Source of the DNA: Amorphoplanes digitatis
GTDB taxonomy: Bacteria; Actinomycetota; Actinomycetes; Mycobacteriales; Micromonosporaceae
Direction of reading: 5' to 3'
NCBI RefSeq assembly: GCF_014205335.1
Contig: NZ_JACHNH010000001.1
Location: forward strand, 7,496,501-7,560,500
Length of the DNA: 64,000 nucleotides
Under the pieces are notes generated by a model. The model saw nothing but the letters and a program-made list of their open reading frames with translations, did not search any database and had not been told where the DNA came from. Position numbers and translations under genes: made by a program. This document shows, piece after piece, positions 42,924 to 51,343 of the stretch. Positions within the stretch are counted from its first letter, which is position 1. Each line of letters starts with the position of its first letter.

Positions 42924-44630
42924 GTGACAGACGCGCCCGCGAGCCTCGCGCTGAGGTTCGAGATCCTCGGCGAAGTCCGGGCACTGCGCGGCGATGAACG
43001 GCTGGATCTCGGCCCGGCCAAGCAGCGCGCGGTGCTCGCGGTCCTGCTGCTGGACGCGGGCCGGCCGGTGCCGACCCACCAGATCGTCGACGCGGTGTGG
43101 GGCGACGGGCCGCCGGAGAACGGCGCCAACGTCGTGCAGAAGTACGTGGCCGGGCTGCGCCGGGTGCTGGAGCCCGACCGCTCGCCGCGTACACCGGGCG
43201 AGCTGATCGCGCTGACCGACGGCGGCTACGTCCTGCGAACCGACCCCGGCACGCTGGACGCCGAGCGGTTCCAGTCCGGCCTCGCCCGGGCCTCCGCGCA
43301 GCGCCGGGCCGGGCAGCTCGCCGAGGCGGCCGAGACCCTGCGCGAGGCGGTGGCCCTCTGGCAGGGCGAGGCGCTCGCCGGGCTACCGGGGCCGGTCTTC
43401 GAGGCCGCCCGCAACCGGCTCACCGACGCCCGCGCCACCGCCTGGGAGAAGTGGGCGGACATCGAGCTGGCCCGGGGCAACCACACCGGGCTCATGCCGG
43501 ACCTGGTCCGGCTGGTCGAGCAGTTCCCGCTGCGCGAGGGGCTGCGGGCCCAGCTGATGATCGCCCTGCACCAGGGCGGACGGCAGGCCGAGGCGCTTGC
43601 GGTGTTCCGCGACGCCCGCGCGTACTTCCTCGACGAGTTCGGCGTGGAGCCGGGCGAGCGGATGCAGGAGACGCACCGCCGCATCCTGCGCGGCGAGCCC
43701 TTCTACTCCGAGCCCGTCGACCCGTGGGCCGCGAGCGACGACATCCCGGCGCCCCGTGGTCCGGTCGGCGTCACCCCGCCCGCCGCGCCGATCGCCTCCG
43801 GCTCGCTCGCCGTGCCGCCGTCGGCCTACGTCCAGCAGTACGTCCCGCCGGACCCCACCGAGATCGTGCCGGCACCCGCGTCGCCGGTCCACCCGCCGCT
43901 GTCGCCGTGGGGTGTCGGCGCCCCACCCCCGCCGCCGGCGTACGCGGTGCCGCGCCGGCGGTTCCCGGTCGGCGAGGTGATCTTCGCGGCGCTGACCCCG
44001 CTCGTCGTGTGCTCGTTCGGCAGCTGGATCTACTTCGTGTACGCGGGCGCACGGCGCCGGGACCGGCGCCAGTATCTGGTCGCGGCCGGCTACGCCGCGC
44101 TGTTCGTCGTCGCGTTCGTCGTCTTCGCCGCGATCGACCCGACGTCGGTCGAGAGCGTCGAGCTGAGCAACGCGGAGACGATCGGCTTCCTGATGCTCCT
44201 GGGCCTCCCCGTCGCCGCGTCCGTGCACGGCGCGGTCCTCGCCTCGCACCCCGGCGACACCCCGAAGACCCGGAACCTGCGGGAGCAGGCACGCCGGTTC
44301 GCGCTCTTCGACCCGGCCCGCGCCCGCCAGCTGGGCATCGGCCGGCCGGACCTGCTGCGCGCCTTCGACGACGGCGGACTCGTCGACCTCAACCACGTGC
44401 CGGGGCACGAGCTGGCCCGGCTGCCCGAGCTGAGCTCGGAGCAGGCACACCGGATCGTGATGGACCGCCTCAACCGCGGGCCGTACCACCGGCCCGATGA
44501 GCTGATCGCGCGCGGAGTCTTGCCCGCGCGGACGGTCGCCCGGCTCGCCGGCCGGCTGATCTGCCTGCCGCCGACCCCGCTGGACACCCCGTCGGGCTGG
44601 CACTCACCGCACTCGACGCCACACGGCTGA
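42924..44630 (+). CDS. Membrane-bound SARP/BTAD regulator fused to a helix-hairpin-helix module
   Basis: A 568-residue fusion. The OmpR-like winged helix (about 12-107; PAKQRAVLAVLLL, VQKYVAGLRRVLEPD) and BTAD (about 114-256; LDEFGVEPGERMQETHRRIL) make a complete SARP. A Pro-rich linker (265-345), three transmembrane helices (349-374, 384-404, 418-441) and a ComEA-like helix-hairpin-helix region (about 486-549; DLNHVPGHELARLPELSSEQ) follow. The last two parts resemble a separate actinobacterial membrane-HhH family. The DNA-binding head would face the cytoplasm while tied to the membrane. GTG 42924 follows AAGGGGG; GTG 42900 is an alternative. Confidence 0.8.
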   Translation: MTDAPASLALRFEILGEVRALRGDERLDLGPAKQRAVLAVLLLDAGRPVPTHQIVDAVWGDGPPENGANVVQKYVAGLRRVLEPDRSPRTPGELIALTDGGYVLRTDPGTLDAERFQSGLARASAQRRAGQLAEAAETLREAVALWQGEALAGLPGPVFEAARNRLTDARATAWEKWADIELARGNHTGLMPDLVRLVEQFPLREGLRAQLMIALHQGGRQAEALAVFRDARAYFLDEFGVEPGERMQETHRRILRGEPFYSEPVDPWAASDDIPAPRGPVGVTPPAAPIASGSLAVPPSAYVQQYVPPDPTEIVPAPASPVHPPLSPWGVGAPPPPPAYAVPRRRFPVGEVIFAALTPLVVCSFGSWIYFVYAGARRRDRRQYLVAAGYAALFVVAFVVFAAIDPTSVESVELSNAETIGFLMLLGLPVAASVHGAVLASHPGDTPKTRNLREQARRFALFDPARARQLGIGRPDLLRAFDDGGLVDLNHVPGHELARLPELSSEQAHRIVMDRLNRGPYHRPDELIARGVLPARTVARLAGRLICLPPTPLDTPSGWHSPHSTPHG

Positions 44631-44662
44631 GCGCGTGACCGCCCGGCCGCGGCGCCGAGCCG

Positions 44663-45262
44663 CTAGCGGGAGCCTGCGGCCAGCAGCTGCCGGCGGGCGA
44701 CGTACTCGACCAGCTCGATCAGGACGTTGCGGGCGGCCAGCGGCTGGCGCGCGTCGAACTCCACCACCGGAACGTCGGGGTCGAGGTCGAGCGCCCGGCC
44801 GACCGCCTCGGCGCCGAACCGGCGGTCCGAGTCGAAGCAGTTCACGGCGACCACGAACGGCGTGCCGCGCTGCTCGAAGTAGTCGATCGACGGGAAGCAG
44901 TCCGCCAGGCGACGGGTGTCGGCGAGCACGACGGCGCCCAGCGCGCCCTGCGACAGCTCGTCCCAGAGGAACCAGAACCGGTCCTGCCCGGGCGTGCCGA
45001 AGAGGTAGAGCTGCAAGTCCTCGGTGATCGTGATGCGACCGAAGTCCATCGTCACCGTGGTCGTGCGCTTACCCTCCACGCCGGAGGTGTCGTCGGCGCC
45101 CTCGACGCCGGTCAGCACCTCCTCGGTCTGCAACGGCCGGATCTCGCTGACCGAGCCGACCATCGTGGTCTTGCCCGCACCGAACCCGCCGGCGATGAGG
45201 ATCTTGAGCGCGACCGGGATGCGAGAGCGCGTGCCGTCTCGGTCAGAGCGCACGGAGTCCAT
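44663..45262 (-). CDS. cvnD: Conservon GTP-binding protein CvnD
   Basis: A 199-residue small GTPase of the conservon/MglA-like type. P-loop GGFGAGKTT, switch II GTPGQDRFWF and VVAVNCFDSDRR (NCxD in place of NKxD) are visible. It overlaps cvnC by 20 bases. In Streptomyces, conservon products form membrane-associated signalling complexes resembling eukaryotic G-protein systems. Confidence 0.9.
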   Translation of the reverse strand: MDSVRSDRDGTRSRIPVALKILIAGGFGAGKTTMVGSVSEIRPLQTEEVLTGVEGADDTSGVEGKRTTTVTMDFGRITITEDLQLYLFGTPGQDRFWFLWDELSQGALGAVVLADTRRLADCFPSIDYFEQRGTPFVVAVNCFDSDRRFGAEAVGRALDLDPDVPVVEFDARQPLAARNVLIELVEYVARRQLLAAGSR

Positions 45263-45629
45263 TGACAACCGCCTTGAGTACGTCGACGTCGTGCGGCTGA
45301 CAGGCCGCAGGGGGCTCGTAGAGCGAAATGAGTCCCGCTGAGCGTAGATCACCCAGCAAAACCCGGACGACTCCGAGGGAGAGGTCCAGTTTGGAGGCTA
45401 GTTCGACAATCGGCGTCGGCTCACACGCCGCGCCGACGATCGCATGATGCTCCGGTTGTAAAGAAGGCGACGGTGCCGCCTGGCTCATCGTCGCCACCAC
45501 GAAGGCGACGAGGTCGAATTCACCGCCGGACGGTGCGACGCGGCCCTGCGTCATCGCGTACGGCCGGACCACCGGACCCGCGTCGTGGTCCAGCCAGTCG
45601 TGCGGCGCACGCAATGGGTCACCGCGCAT
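45243..45629 (-). CDS. cvnC: Conservon DUF742 protein CvnC
   Basis: A 128-residue DUF742 protein (VVRPYAMTQGRVAP; LDLSLGVVRVLLGDLRSAGLISLYEPP). A winged-helix-like core is suggested. It overlaps cvnB by 11 bases and cvnD by 20 bases. Confidence 0.9.
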   Translation of the reverse strand: MRGDPLRAPHDWLDHDAGPVVRPYAMTQGRVAPSGGEFDLVAFVVATMSQAAPSPSLQPEHHAIVGAACEPTPIVELASKLDLSLGVVRVLLGDLRSAGLISLYEPPAACQPHDVDVLKAVVNGLRAL

Positions 45630-46038
45630 GGGACCCGTTGGGCCGCTCGGGTGCGTCCATCGTCTGGCCCACCCGGACCACGAGCATGGCCATCTCGTAC
45701 GCGATCAGGCCCAGGTCCGCGTCGCTGGTGGCCACCACCGCGAGGCATGCGCCCAGCCCGGCCGCCGTGACCAGGAGGAACGCGTCCTCCATCTCGACAA
45801 CGGTCTGGCGCACCGGGCCGGCCCGGAAGTGCCGGCTCGCCCCCTTGGCCAGGCTCTGGAAGCCGGCGGCCATCGCGGAGAGATGCTCGGCGTCCTCCCT
45901 GCTCAGAGCGGCGGATGCGCCCATCATGAGCCCGTCCGCCGACAGCACCACCGCCTGCTGCACCGACGGCACCCGCTCGACGAGGTCGTCGAGGAGCCAG
46001 GTGAGGTTGGCGCTCTGGTGGTTCGTCGTGTGTGCCAC
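45619..46038 (-). CDS. cvnB: Conservon roadblock/LC7 protein CvnB
   Basis: A 139-residue roadblock/LC7-domain protein (LTWLLDDLVERVPSVQQAVVLSADG in two halves around residues 12-36; AGLGACLAVVATSDADLG). Such proteins act as GTPase-regulating partners, here of CvnD. The GTG start overlaps the cvnA stop by one base. Confidence 0.9.
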   Translation of the reverse strand: MAHTTNHQSANLTWLLDDLVERVPSVQQAVVLSADGLMMGASAALSREDAEHLSAMAAGFQSLAKGASRHFRAGPVRQTVVEMEDAFLLVTAAGLGACLAVVATSDADLGLIAYEMAMLVVRVGQTMDAPERPNGSHAR

Positions 46039-49000
46039 TATGCGTCCTTCTCCGGCCGGTTCTCGTGGTTCTCGTGGTTCTCTTCGGGCGCGCTGTCATC
46101 ACCTGCGGGAATCCCGGCCACCACCGGGCTCTGCACCGCCGGGAACGTGACGGTAGCCGCCTCCGACAACGCCCGCGCCCCCAGCGTCCCCTCTTTGTCA
46201 GTGACTGATGTCTCGTCGGTTTTCTCCGGGCTCTTCCCGGTGCTCAGGGCGGCCGCCGCGAGACGGCCCTCGGAGGTGCCGCGCTGTAGCGCGCTCATCA
46301 GGTTGCGGACCTGCTCCGGTGAGCGGGAGGTGCCGGCGGTGACGCGCTCGGCGACCGGACCGCGCAGCTGCGGCGCGAGGCTGGCCTGCCGCACCCGCCG
46401 GGGCAGCAGCTCCTCGTCGGCCTCCTCCAGCGACTCGCCGGACACCGGCGGCAACTGGCCGGGCACCGGCGGCGACTCGCCGGGCACCCGCGGCGCGAGA
46501 TCCGCCTCGGGCACGAACGGGTCGGAGCCGAGCAGGTCGGGCTCGTTGCCCGGCAGGGCGGGATCCGCCGCGGGAGCGATCGGGTCGGGCTCGGCGCGCG
46601 GGGCGGGGATGCGGGGCTTGAGCGGCGCCGGTGCGGGGCCTGACAGGGCCGTCGGACCGTCGCCGTGCCGCAGCGGGGTGCCGCCGGCCAGCCCGTTGCC
46701 GCCCGCCAGCCCGTTGCCGCCCGCCAGCCCGTTGCCGCCCGCCAGCCCGTTGCCGCCCGCCAGCCCGTTGCCGCCCGCCAGCCCGTTGCCGGCCGACGGG
46801 AGCTCCATCGGGGTCAGCCCGGCGGGCGAGGTCAGGTTCGGCGGAAGCAGGGCCGGCGGCGCCGAGGGCCCGCCCTTGGCGGGGCGCGGCCGGGTGCGGC
46901 GGCGCTGCACCAGGCCGTCCTCGGTGAGCCCCTCGACCACCGCGCTGGGGCTCGGCCCGCTCGGCTCGGCCGGCGGCCCCAGGTCGATGGCCGTGTCGGC
47001 CAGGTCCGGGCCGGCCGTGGCGGTTCCGTTGATCGTCACCGGGCGGCCGGCCACCGAGATGGAACGCAGCTCCTCGGTGCCCTGCCACTGCAACTCCGCG
47101 AGCGAGGGGCGGGACGGATCCTCGGTGCCCGTGCCGACCAGCGGGCGGTCCCACGACCTGTCGGCGGGCGACGGCCCGAGGGGCAGCGCGTTGCGGCCCG
47201 GCCCGGGCGTGACGAGATCGCCCGGCACCAGCACCACCGCGGTCACGCCGCCGTAGCCGCTCGTGCGCAGTGACACCCGGATGCCGTGCCGGTTGGCCAG
47301 CTGGGCGACCACGAAGAGGCCGAGCCGGGCGCTGTCCGCCGGGTCAAAGTCGGGCGGCTCGAGCAGCTTGCGGTTGGCCTCGGCGAGCGCCTCGGGCGAC
47401 ATGCCCAGGCCGCGGTCCTCGATCTCCAGCGCGTAGCCGTTCGGCAGGACCTGGCCCACGACCTGGACCCGGGTCCGCGGCGGGGAGAACGAGGCCGCGT
47501 TCTCCAGCAGCTCGGCGACCAGGTGGATGACGTCGCCGACGGCCCGGCCGAGCACCGCGGCGGCCTCGATCGAGACGATGTCGACCCGCTTGTAGTCCTC
47601 GACCTCGCTGATCGCGCCGCGGACGACGTCGATCACCGGCACCGGGTTGCGCCAGCCGCGACCGGGCGCGGCGCCGGCCAGGATCACCAGGTCCTCGGCG
47701 TGGCGGCGCATCCGGGTGGCGAGGTGGTCGACGCGGTAGAGGTCCTCGAGCTCGTCGGGCTCGGTCTCGCGCCGCTCCATGCGGTCGAGCAGCGCGAGCT
47801 GGCGGTGCAGCAGGGTCTGGCTGCGCCGGGCGATGTTGAGGAAGACCTCGTTGATACCGCGCCGGACGTTGGCCTCCTCGACCGCCGACTGCACGGCCGT
47901 GCGCTGCACCTCGTTGAACGCGCGGCCGAGCTCGCCGATCTCGTCGCGGCCGTACTCCATGGGCGGGGTCTCGACCTCGACGTCGACCGCCTCGCCGCGC
48001 TGCAGTCGCCGGACGACCGACGGCAGCCGCTCGGTGGCCATCTCCAGCGCCTCGCCGCGCAGCCGGGTCAGGCGCCCGACCATCGAGCGGCCGACGCGCA
48101 GCGACACCACGACCGAGACGACGACCGCGATCAGGCCGAGCAGGCCGGCCAGCCCGAGCCGGATGAGCACCTTGGTGGCGACCGGTATGGCCTCCTGCGC
48201 GAGCGAGTCCGCGGCGTTGATCTCGAACGCGCGCACCTGCTGCACGGAGGTGTCGAAGGCCGGCTGCCACGACGCGTCCGTCACGGGCGCCGTGAGGCCG
48301 GGGCGGCTGTCACTGACCAGAATGTCCTGCAGCTCGCGGAGCCGGTTGAACGAGGCGCCGTTGCTGAGCCGCCGGTACGCCGCGCGGTCACGGTCGGGCA
48401 GGTCGAGGACGCCCTGCGAGAGCAGGAAGCGCGAGGTGGCGATCGACTGCAACAGCTCGGTGCGGCCGGCCGGGCTGAGCTTGCCGGCCGCGTGCGCGCC
48501 CGCGACCAGCGAGTCCGTGCGGTTGAGGTGCTCGCGGCCGCGGCCGATCATGGTGAGGCCGCGGATCTGGCGGTCGATGCGTTCGTCGTTGAACGTGGCG
48601 AGCGCCGCGTACATCTGGAACGTGCCGTCGACCATGCCGTTGTAGAGGTTGTGCGCGCCGATCGGGTCGACCTCGCGGCGGTCGATGTGCAGGCGGTTGG
48701 CGGCCAGCCCGTCGAGGTCGGAGAAGACCTGCTGGATCCGGGCCTCGAGCGTGTCGGTCGCGGCGCCCCGGGCATCGTCGCTGGCCGCGGTGCGCCGGAA
48801 GTCGGTGGCGGCCCGGTCGGTGGCGGCGCGCTGCGCGATGAGCGCCGCGGAGCTGCTCTTCTCGTCGGAGAGGAACTCCACGGAGAGCCTGCGCTCGCGC
48901 TGAAGCTCGCCCGTCAGCACCTCGCCGGGGGTGCCAACGGTGTCCAGCAGGGTCTGTGCCGACATCAGGTTGAGCGCCGGGCCGACGGTCAGCGCCGTCG

Positions 49001-49088
49001 CGAAGACCCAGAGCGCGAGCAATGCCGCCAGCGGCACCGCCACCATCGCGATGATCTTCGAACGGATCGACCAGTTGCGGGTTCTCAT
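46038..49088 (-). CDS. cvnA: Conservon sensor histidine kinase-like protein CvnA
   Basis: A 1016-residue membrane protein. TM1 (about 12-35), an extracytoplasmic nitrate/nitrite-sensing (NIT) domain, TM2 (about 300-322), HAMP and a HATPase domain follow in order. N-box LLENAASFSPP, G1 EDRGLGMSPEAL and G2 LGLFVVAQLANRHG are present. As in other CvnA proteins there is no clear HisKA phosphoacceptor His. A long disordered C-terminus contains six GNGLAG units (765-800). ATG 49088 follows GGAG; an upstream start at 49136 has no support. Confidence 0.88.
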   Translation of the reverse strand: MRTRNWSIRSKIIAMVAVPLAALLALWVFATALTVGPALNLMSAQTLLDTVGTPGEVLTGELQRERRLSVEFLSDEKSSSAALIAQRAATDRAATDFRRTAASDDARGAATDTLEARIQQVFSDLDGLAANRLHIDRREVDPIGAHNLYNGMVDGTFQMYAALATFNDERIDRQIRGLTMIGRGREHLNRTDSLVAGAHAAGKLSPAGRTELLQSIATSRFLLSQGVLDLPDRDRAAYRRLSNGASFNRLRELQDILVSDSRPGLTAPVTDASWQPAFDTSVQQVRAFEINAADSLAQEAIPVATKVLIRLGLAGLLGLIAVVVSVVVSLRVGRSMVGRLTRLRGEALEMATERLPSVVRRLQRGEAVDVEVETPPMEYGRDEIGELGRAFNEVQRTAVQSAVEEANVRRGINEVFLNIARRSQTLLHRQLALLDRMERRETEPDELEDLYRVDHLATRMRRHAEDLVILAGAAPGRGWRNPVPVIDVVRGAISEVEDYKRVDIVSIEAAAVLGRAVGDVIHLVAELLENAASFSPPRTRVQVVGQVLPNGYALEIEDRGLGMSPEALAEANRKLLEPPDFDPADSARLGLFVVAQLANRHGIRVSLRTSGYGGVTAVVLVPGDLVTPGPGRNALPLGPSPADRSWDRPLVGTGTEDPSRPSLAELQWQGTEELRSISVAGRPVTINGTATAGPDLADTAIDLGPPAEPSGPSPSAVVEGLTEDGLVQRRRTRPRPAKGGPSAPPALLPPNLTSPAGLTPMELPSAGNGLAGGNGLAGGNGLAGGNGLAGGNGLAGGNGLAGGTPLRHGDGPTALSGPAPAPLKPRIPAPRAEPDPIAPAADPALPGNEPDLLGSDPFVPEADLAPRVPGESPPVPGQLPPVSGESLEEADEELLPRRVRQASLAPQLRGPVAERVTAGTSRSPEQVRNLMSALQRGTSEGRLAAAALSTGKSPEKTDETSVTDKEGTLGARALSEAATVTFPAVQSPVVAGIPAGDDSAPEENHENHENRPEKDA
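46687..46794 (-). repeat. Six tandem 18-bp repeats inside cvnA
   Basis: The unit GCCAGCCCGTTGCCGCCC occurs six times in tandem. The first five copies are identical and the sixth has one substitution. They encode a six-residue Gly-Asn-Gly-Leu-Ala-Gly repeat in the C-terminal tail. Near-identity suggests recent expansion by slippage. Confidence 0.92.
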
Positions 49089-49515
49089 CAGACTCCGCCC
49101 GAGGGGATGCAGGACCTGCGTGGCGCAGGCCGACACGGCCGTCGACGCATGTTAACGGCCGTTTTCGAGCTGAGCACGCCTTCGGCAGGATACGTAATGG
49201 ACGCGATCGGAGCTAGCTCCAGTACGTGCCATAATAAAGCGGACTGTCCTAATTGTCCTGGGGGAACGACATGCGTATCAGGTCGCTCTTTAACAAATCT
49301 CACGACAAACAACCCCGCACCGGCCCGGCCGCGCCGGGGTCGCCGGGCGATCTGTCCGCTTCCGGTCAGTCGAGGGGCGCCACCGGGTCGGCGCCGGTCC
49401 GCAACGAATCGGGTTCTCCGACCACACAGACGGAGGGTTTTCACGCCGGGCTGTCGAATCGGATTGATGACCCTGGTTGGGTGGGCATATCCAGGGGTGA
49501 AGAAGGAGGAATCCG
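49089..49515. other. Divergent region between the conservon and FVDSP genes
   Basis: A 427-base gap that must carry promoters for both directions. It contains the 12-bp perfect palindrome GGAGCTAGCTCC (49209-49220) and CATAAT (49230-49235, plus strand). The minus strand has repeated AGGACA words near 49243-49260. A frame from ATG 49270 (82 codons) has GGGGGA upstream but mixed codon usage; I treat it as unproven. Confidence 0.45.
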
Positions 49516-50160
49516 ATGTCCCCCACAGTCGTGATCATTCTCATCGTCGTCGCGCTGCTGGTCGTCGCCGCCGTTGTCTACGGCGTACGCACCGGCCGCC
49601 GCAAGCAGCTGCGCACCAGGTTCGGCCCCGAGTACGACAAGGTGGTCGGTGACGCCGACAGCCGTTCGGAGGGCGAGCGGGAGCTCCGCGAACGCGAGAA
49701 GCGGCACGCCGAGCTCGAGCTCAAGGAGCTGTCGGCCGAGTCGAAGGCGAAGTACTCGGTCGCCTGGGAAGAGGTCCAGATCCAGTTCGTCGACTCACCC
49801 GGCGAGGCCGTGTCCACCGCCGACGGGCTGGTCACCCAGCTCATCACCGAGCGCGGCTACCCGACCGGCGACTACGACGACCGGCTGGCCGACCTCTCCG
49901 TCGCGCATGCACAGACCCTCGAGCACTACCGCGACGCGCACGCGATCAGCGAACGCAGCGCGGCCGGCGAGGCGAACACCGAGGACCTGCGCCAGGCACT
50001 GGTCCACTACCGCGCACTCTTCGCCGACCTGCTCGGCGAGAACCCCGTCCGCACCGACGGCGCCTCCGACGCGGCGTCCACGCCGACGGTACCGACCCAG
50101 AAGATCAACAACCACGACAGCGACGTCGCGGGCTCCCGTCCCGACGCCACGAGCCGCTGA
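49516..50160 (+). CDS. Membrane-anchored protein with FVDSP domain
   Basis: A 214-residue protein. An N-terminal helix (about 4-25) anchors a charged, coiled-coil-prone segment (SRSEGERELREREKRHAELE). The conserved domain follows: YSVAWEEVQIQFVDSPGEAV, DRLADLSVAHAQTLEHYRDA and LRQALVHYRALFADLLG. AAGGAGG is six bases before the ATG. The domain recurs in the next gene. Proteins of this kind are frequent in actinobacteria but have no known function. Confidence 0.75.
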   Translation: MSPTVVIILIVVALLVVAAVVYGVRTGRRKQLRTRFGPEYDKVVGDADSRSEGERELREREKRHAELELKELSAESKAKYSVAWEEVQIQFVDSPGEAVSTADGLVTQLITERGYPTGDYDDRLADLSVAHAQTLEHYRDAHAISERSAAGEANTEDLRQALVHYRALFADLLGENPVRTDGASDAASTPTVPTQKINNHDSDVAGSRPDATSR

Positions 50161-50172
50161 GGAGCCCTGATC

Positions 50173-51288
50173 ATGAGATTCTTCTCCAACGACGCGCGCG
50201 AAGCCGACGACGAGTTGGCGCTCGACGACCGGCCTGATCGGGTCCAGTCCGACCCGGTCGCGGTGCCGAACCAGCGGCCGCCGTCGCCCTGGTCGAACAC
50301 GCCGTCGGCCGGCGACGGCGACCGCGAAACCGCGGACGACGAGCCGCGCGACCGCACCGCCGACCCGGCCGCCGACGCGGTGGACGACCCGGCGGACGAC
50401 GACAAGACCGCCGGGCCCGGTGACCGGACCACCGCCTTCGGCGTCGCGTCACCTCAGGAGAACCGGTGGGGCGCCGTGCCCGACGCGGACACCCCGTACG
50501 CGGGCAGCGCCGCCGTCACGGCCCCGGCCGACACCCGGCTCGACGACGAGGACCGCGTGGACGCGCACGACCACGGCGGCCCGGCCGACGATGTCGACGT
50601 CCCCCTGGACGAGCCCGCCGCGGGCGAGAAGTCCGAGGAGGACGAGGACGCCGAGGAGGCCCGGGCGCGGTCCGATGAGGGCGACCCGGACGCGGTCGGC
50701 TCCGAATCCGCCGAGGAGGAGGACGAGGACGAGGACGACGGTCCCGAGGCCGTCGGGACCGCCACCGACGCGGCCGGCGACGACGTGCCGGCCGACTCCG
50801 AGACCGCTGTCGACGACACCGACGAGCCCGCGGACGAAGATCGGCCCGGCGAGCCCGCGGCCGTCGCCCCGGTGACCGACGCGCCGCTCGCGGCCGACGA
50901 CACCCCGGCGGCCGACGAGACCCCGGCGACGGACGAGCCCGCCACGGACGACACCGCGGCGGCCGACACCGTTGCCGCCGCTGCCGCCGTACCGGTGGCG
51001 GTGGGTGCGGCCGCGACCGGGGCCGCCGCCAAGACCGAGACGATCTTCGGCGCGGACGACGCCAAGTCGTTCCAGGAGCGCTGGCGCGAGGTGCAGCTGC
51101 GCTTCGTCGACAGCCCGAAGGACGCCGCCGCCGAGGCGACGACGCTCATCGACGAGGCGGTGGACAAGCTGACGGCCGGCCTGAAGGCGCAGCGGGACGA
51201 GCTGATCGACGACACCGAGGACACCGAGCGGCTGCGCCTTCAGCTGCGCGGGTACCGGGACATCCTCAACCGCATCCTCAGCCTGTAG
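50173..51288 (+). CDS. Acidic disordered protein with C-terminal FVDSP domain
   Basis: A 371-residue protein. Residues 1-285 are Asp/Glu/Ala-rich and disordered (EEEDEDEDDGPEA). The last 75 or so residues repeat the neighbouring gene's domain (FQERWREVQLRFVDSPKDAA, ending LRGYRDILNRIL). No membrane helix is clear, although AVPVAVGAAATGAAA is mildly hydrophobic. It starts 12 bases after the previous gene and is cotranscribed. The pair may form a complex through the shared domain (inference). Confidence 0.72.
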   Translation: MRFFSNDAREADDELALDDRPDRVQSDPVAVPNQRPPSPWSNTPSAGDGDRETADDEPRDRTADPAADAVDDPADDDKTAGPGDRTTAFGVASPQENRWGAVPDADTPYAGSAAVTAPADTRLDDEDRVDAHDHGGPADDVDVPLDEPAAGEKSEEDEDAEEARARSDEGDPDAVGSESAEEEDEDEDDGPEAVGTATDAAGDDVPADSETAVDDTDEPADEDRPGEPAAVAPVTDAPLAADDTPAADETPATDEPATDDTAAADTVAAAAAVPVAVGAAATGAAAKTETIFGADDAKSFQERWREVQLRFVDSPKDAAAEATTLIDEAVDKLTAGLKAQRDELIDDTEDTERLRLQLRGYRDILNRILSL

Positions 51289-51299
51289 CTTCCGGCGCA

Positions 51300-51328
51300 C
51301 CGGCCGCCTGCCCTGCGCAGGCGGCCGG
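51300..51328 (+). terminator. 12-bp hairpin terminator
   Basis: CCGGCCGCCTGC pairs with GCAGGCGGCCGG around a CCTGC loop, 12 bases after the FVDSP gene stop. Confidence 0.75.
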
Positions 51329-51343
51329 TGCCATGCTGGGCTG

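Noticed and set aside
46687-46794. Possible CRISPR or minisatellite outside a gene
   Set aside because: It is in frame in cvnA, has no spacers, and encodes a hexapeptide repeat.
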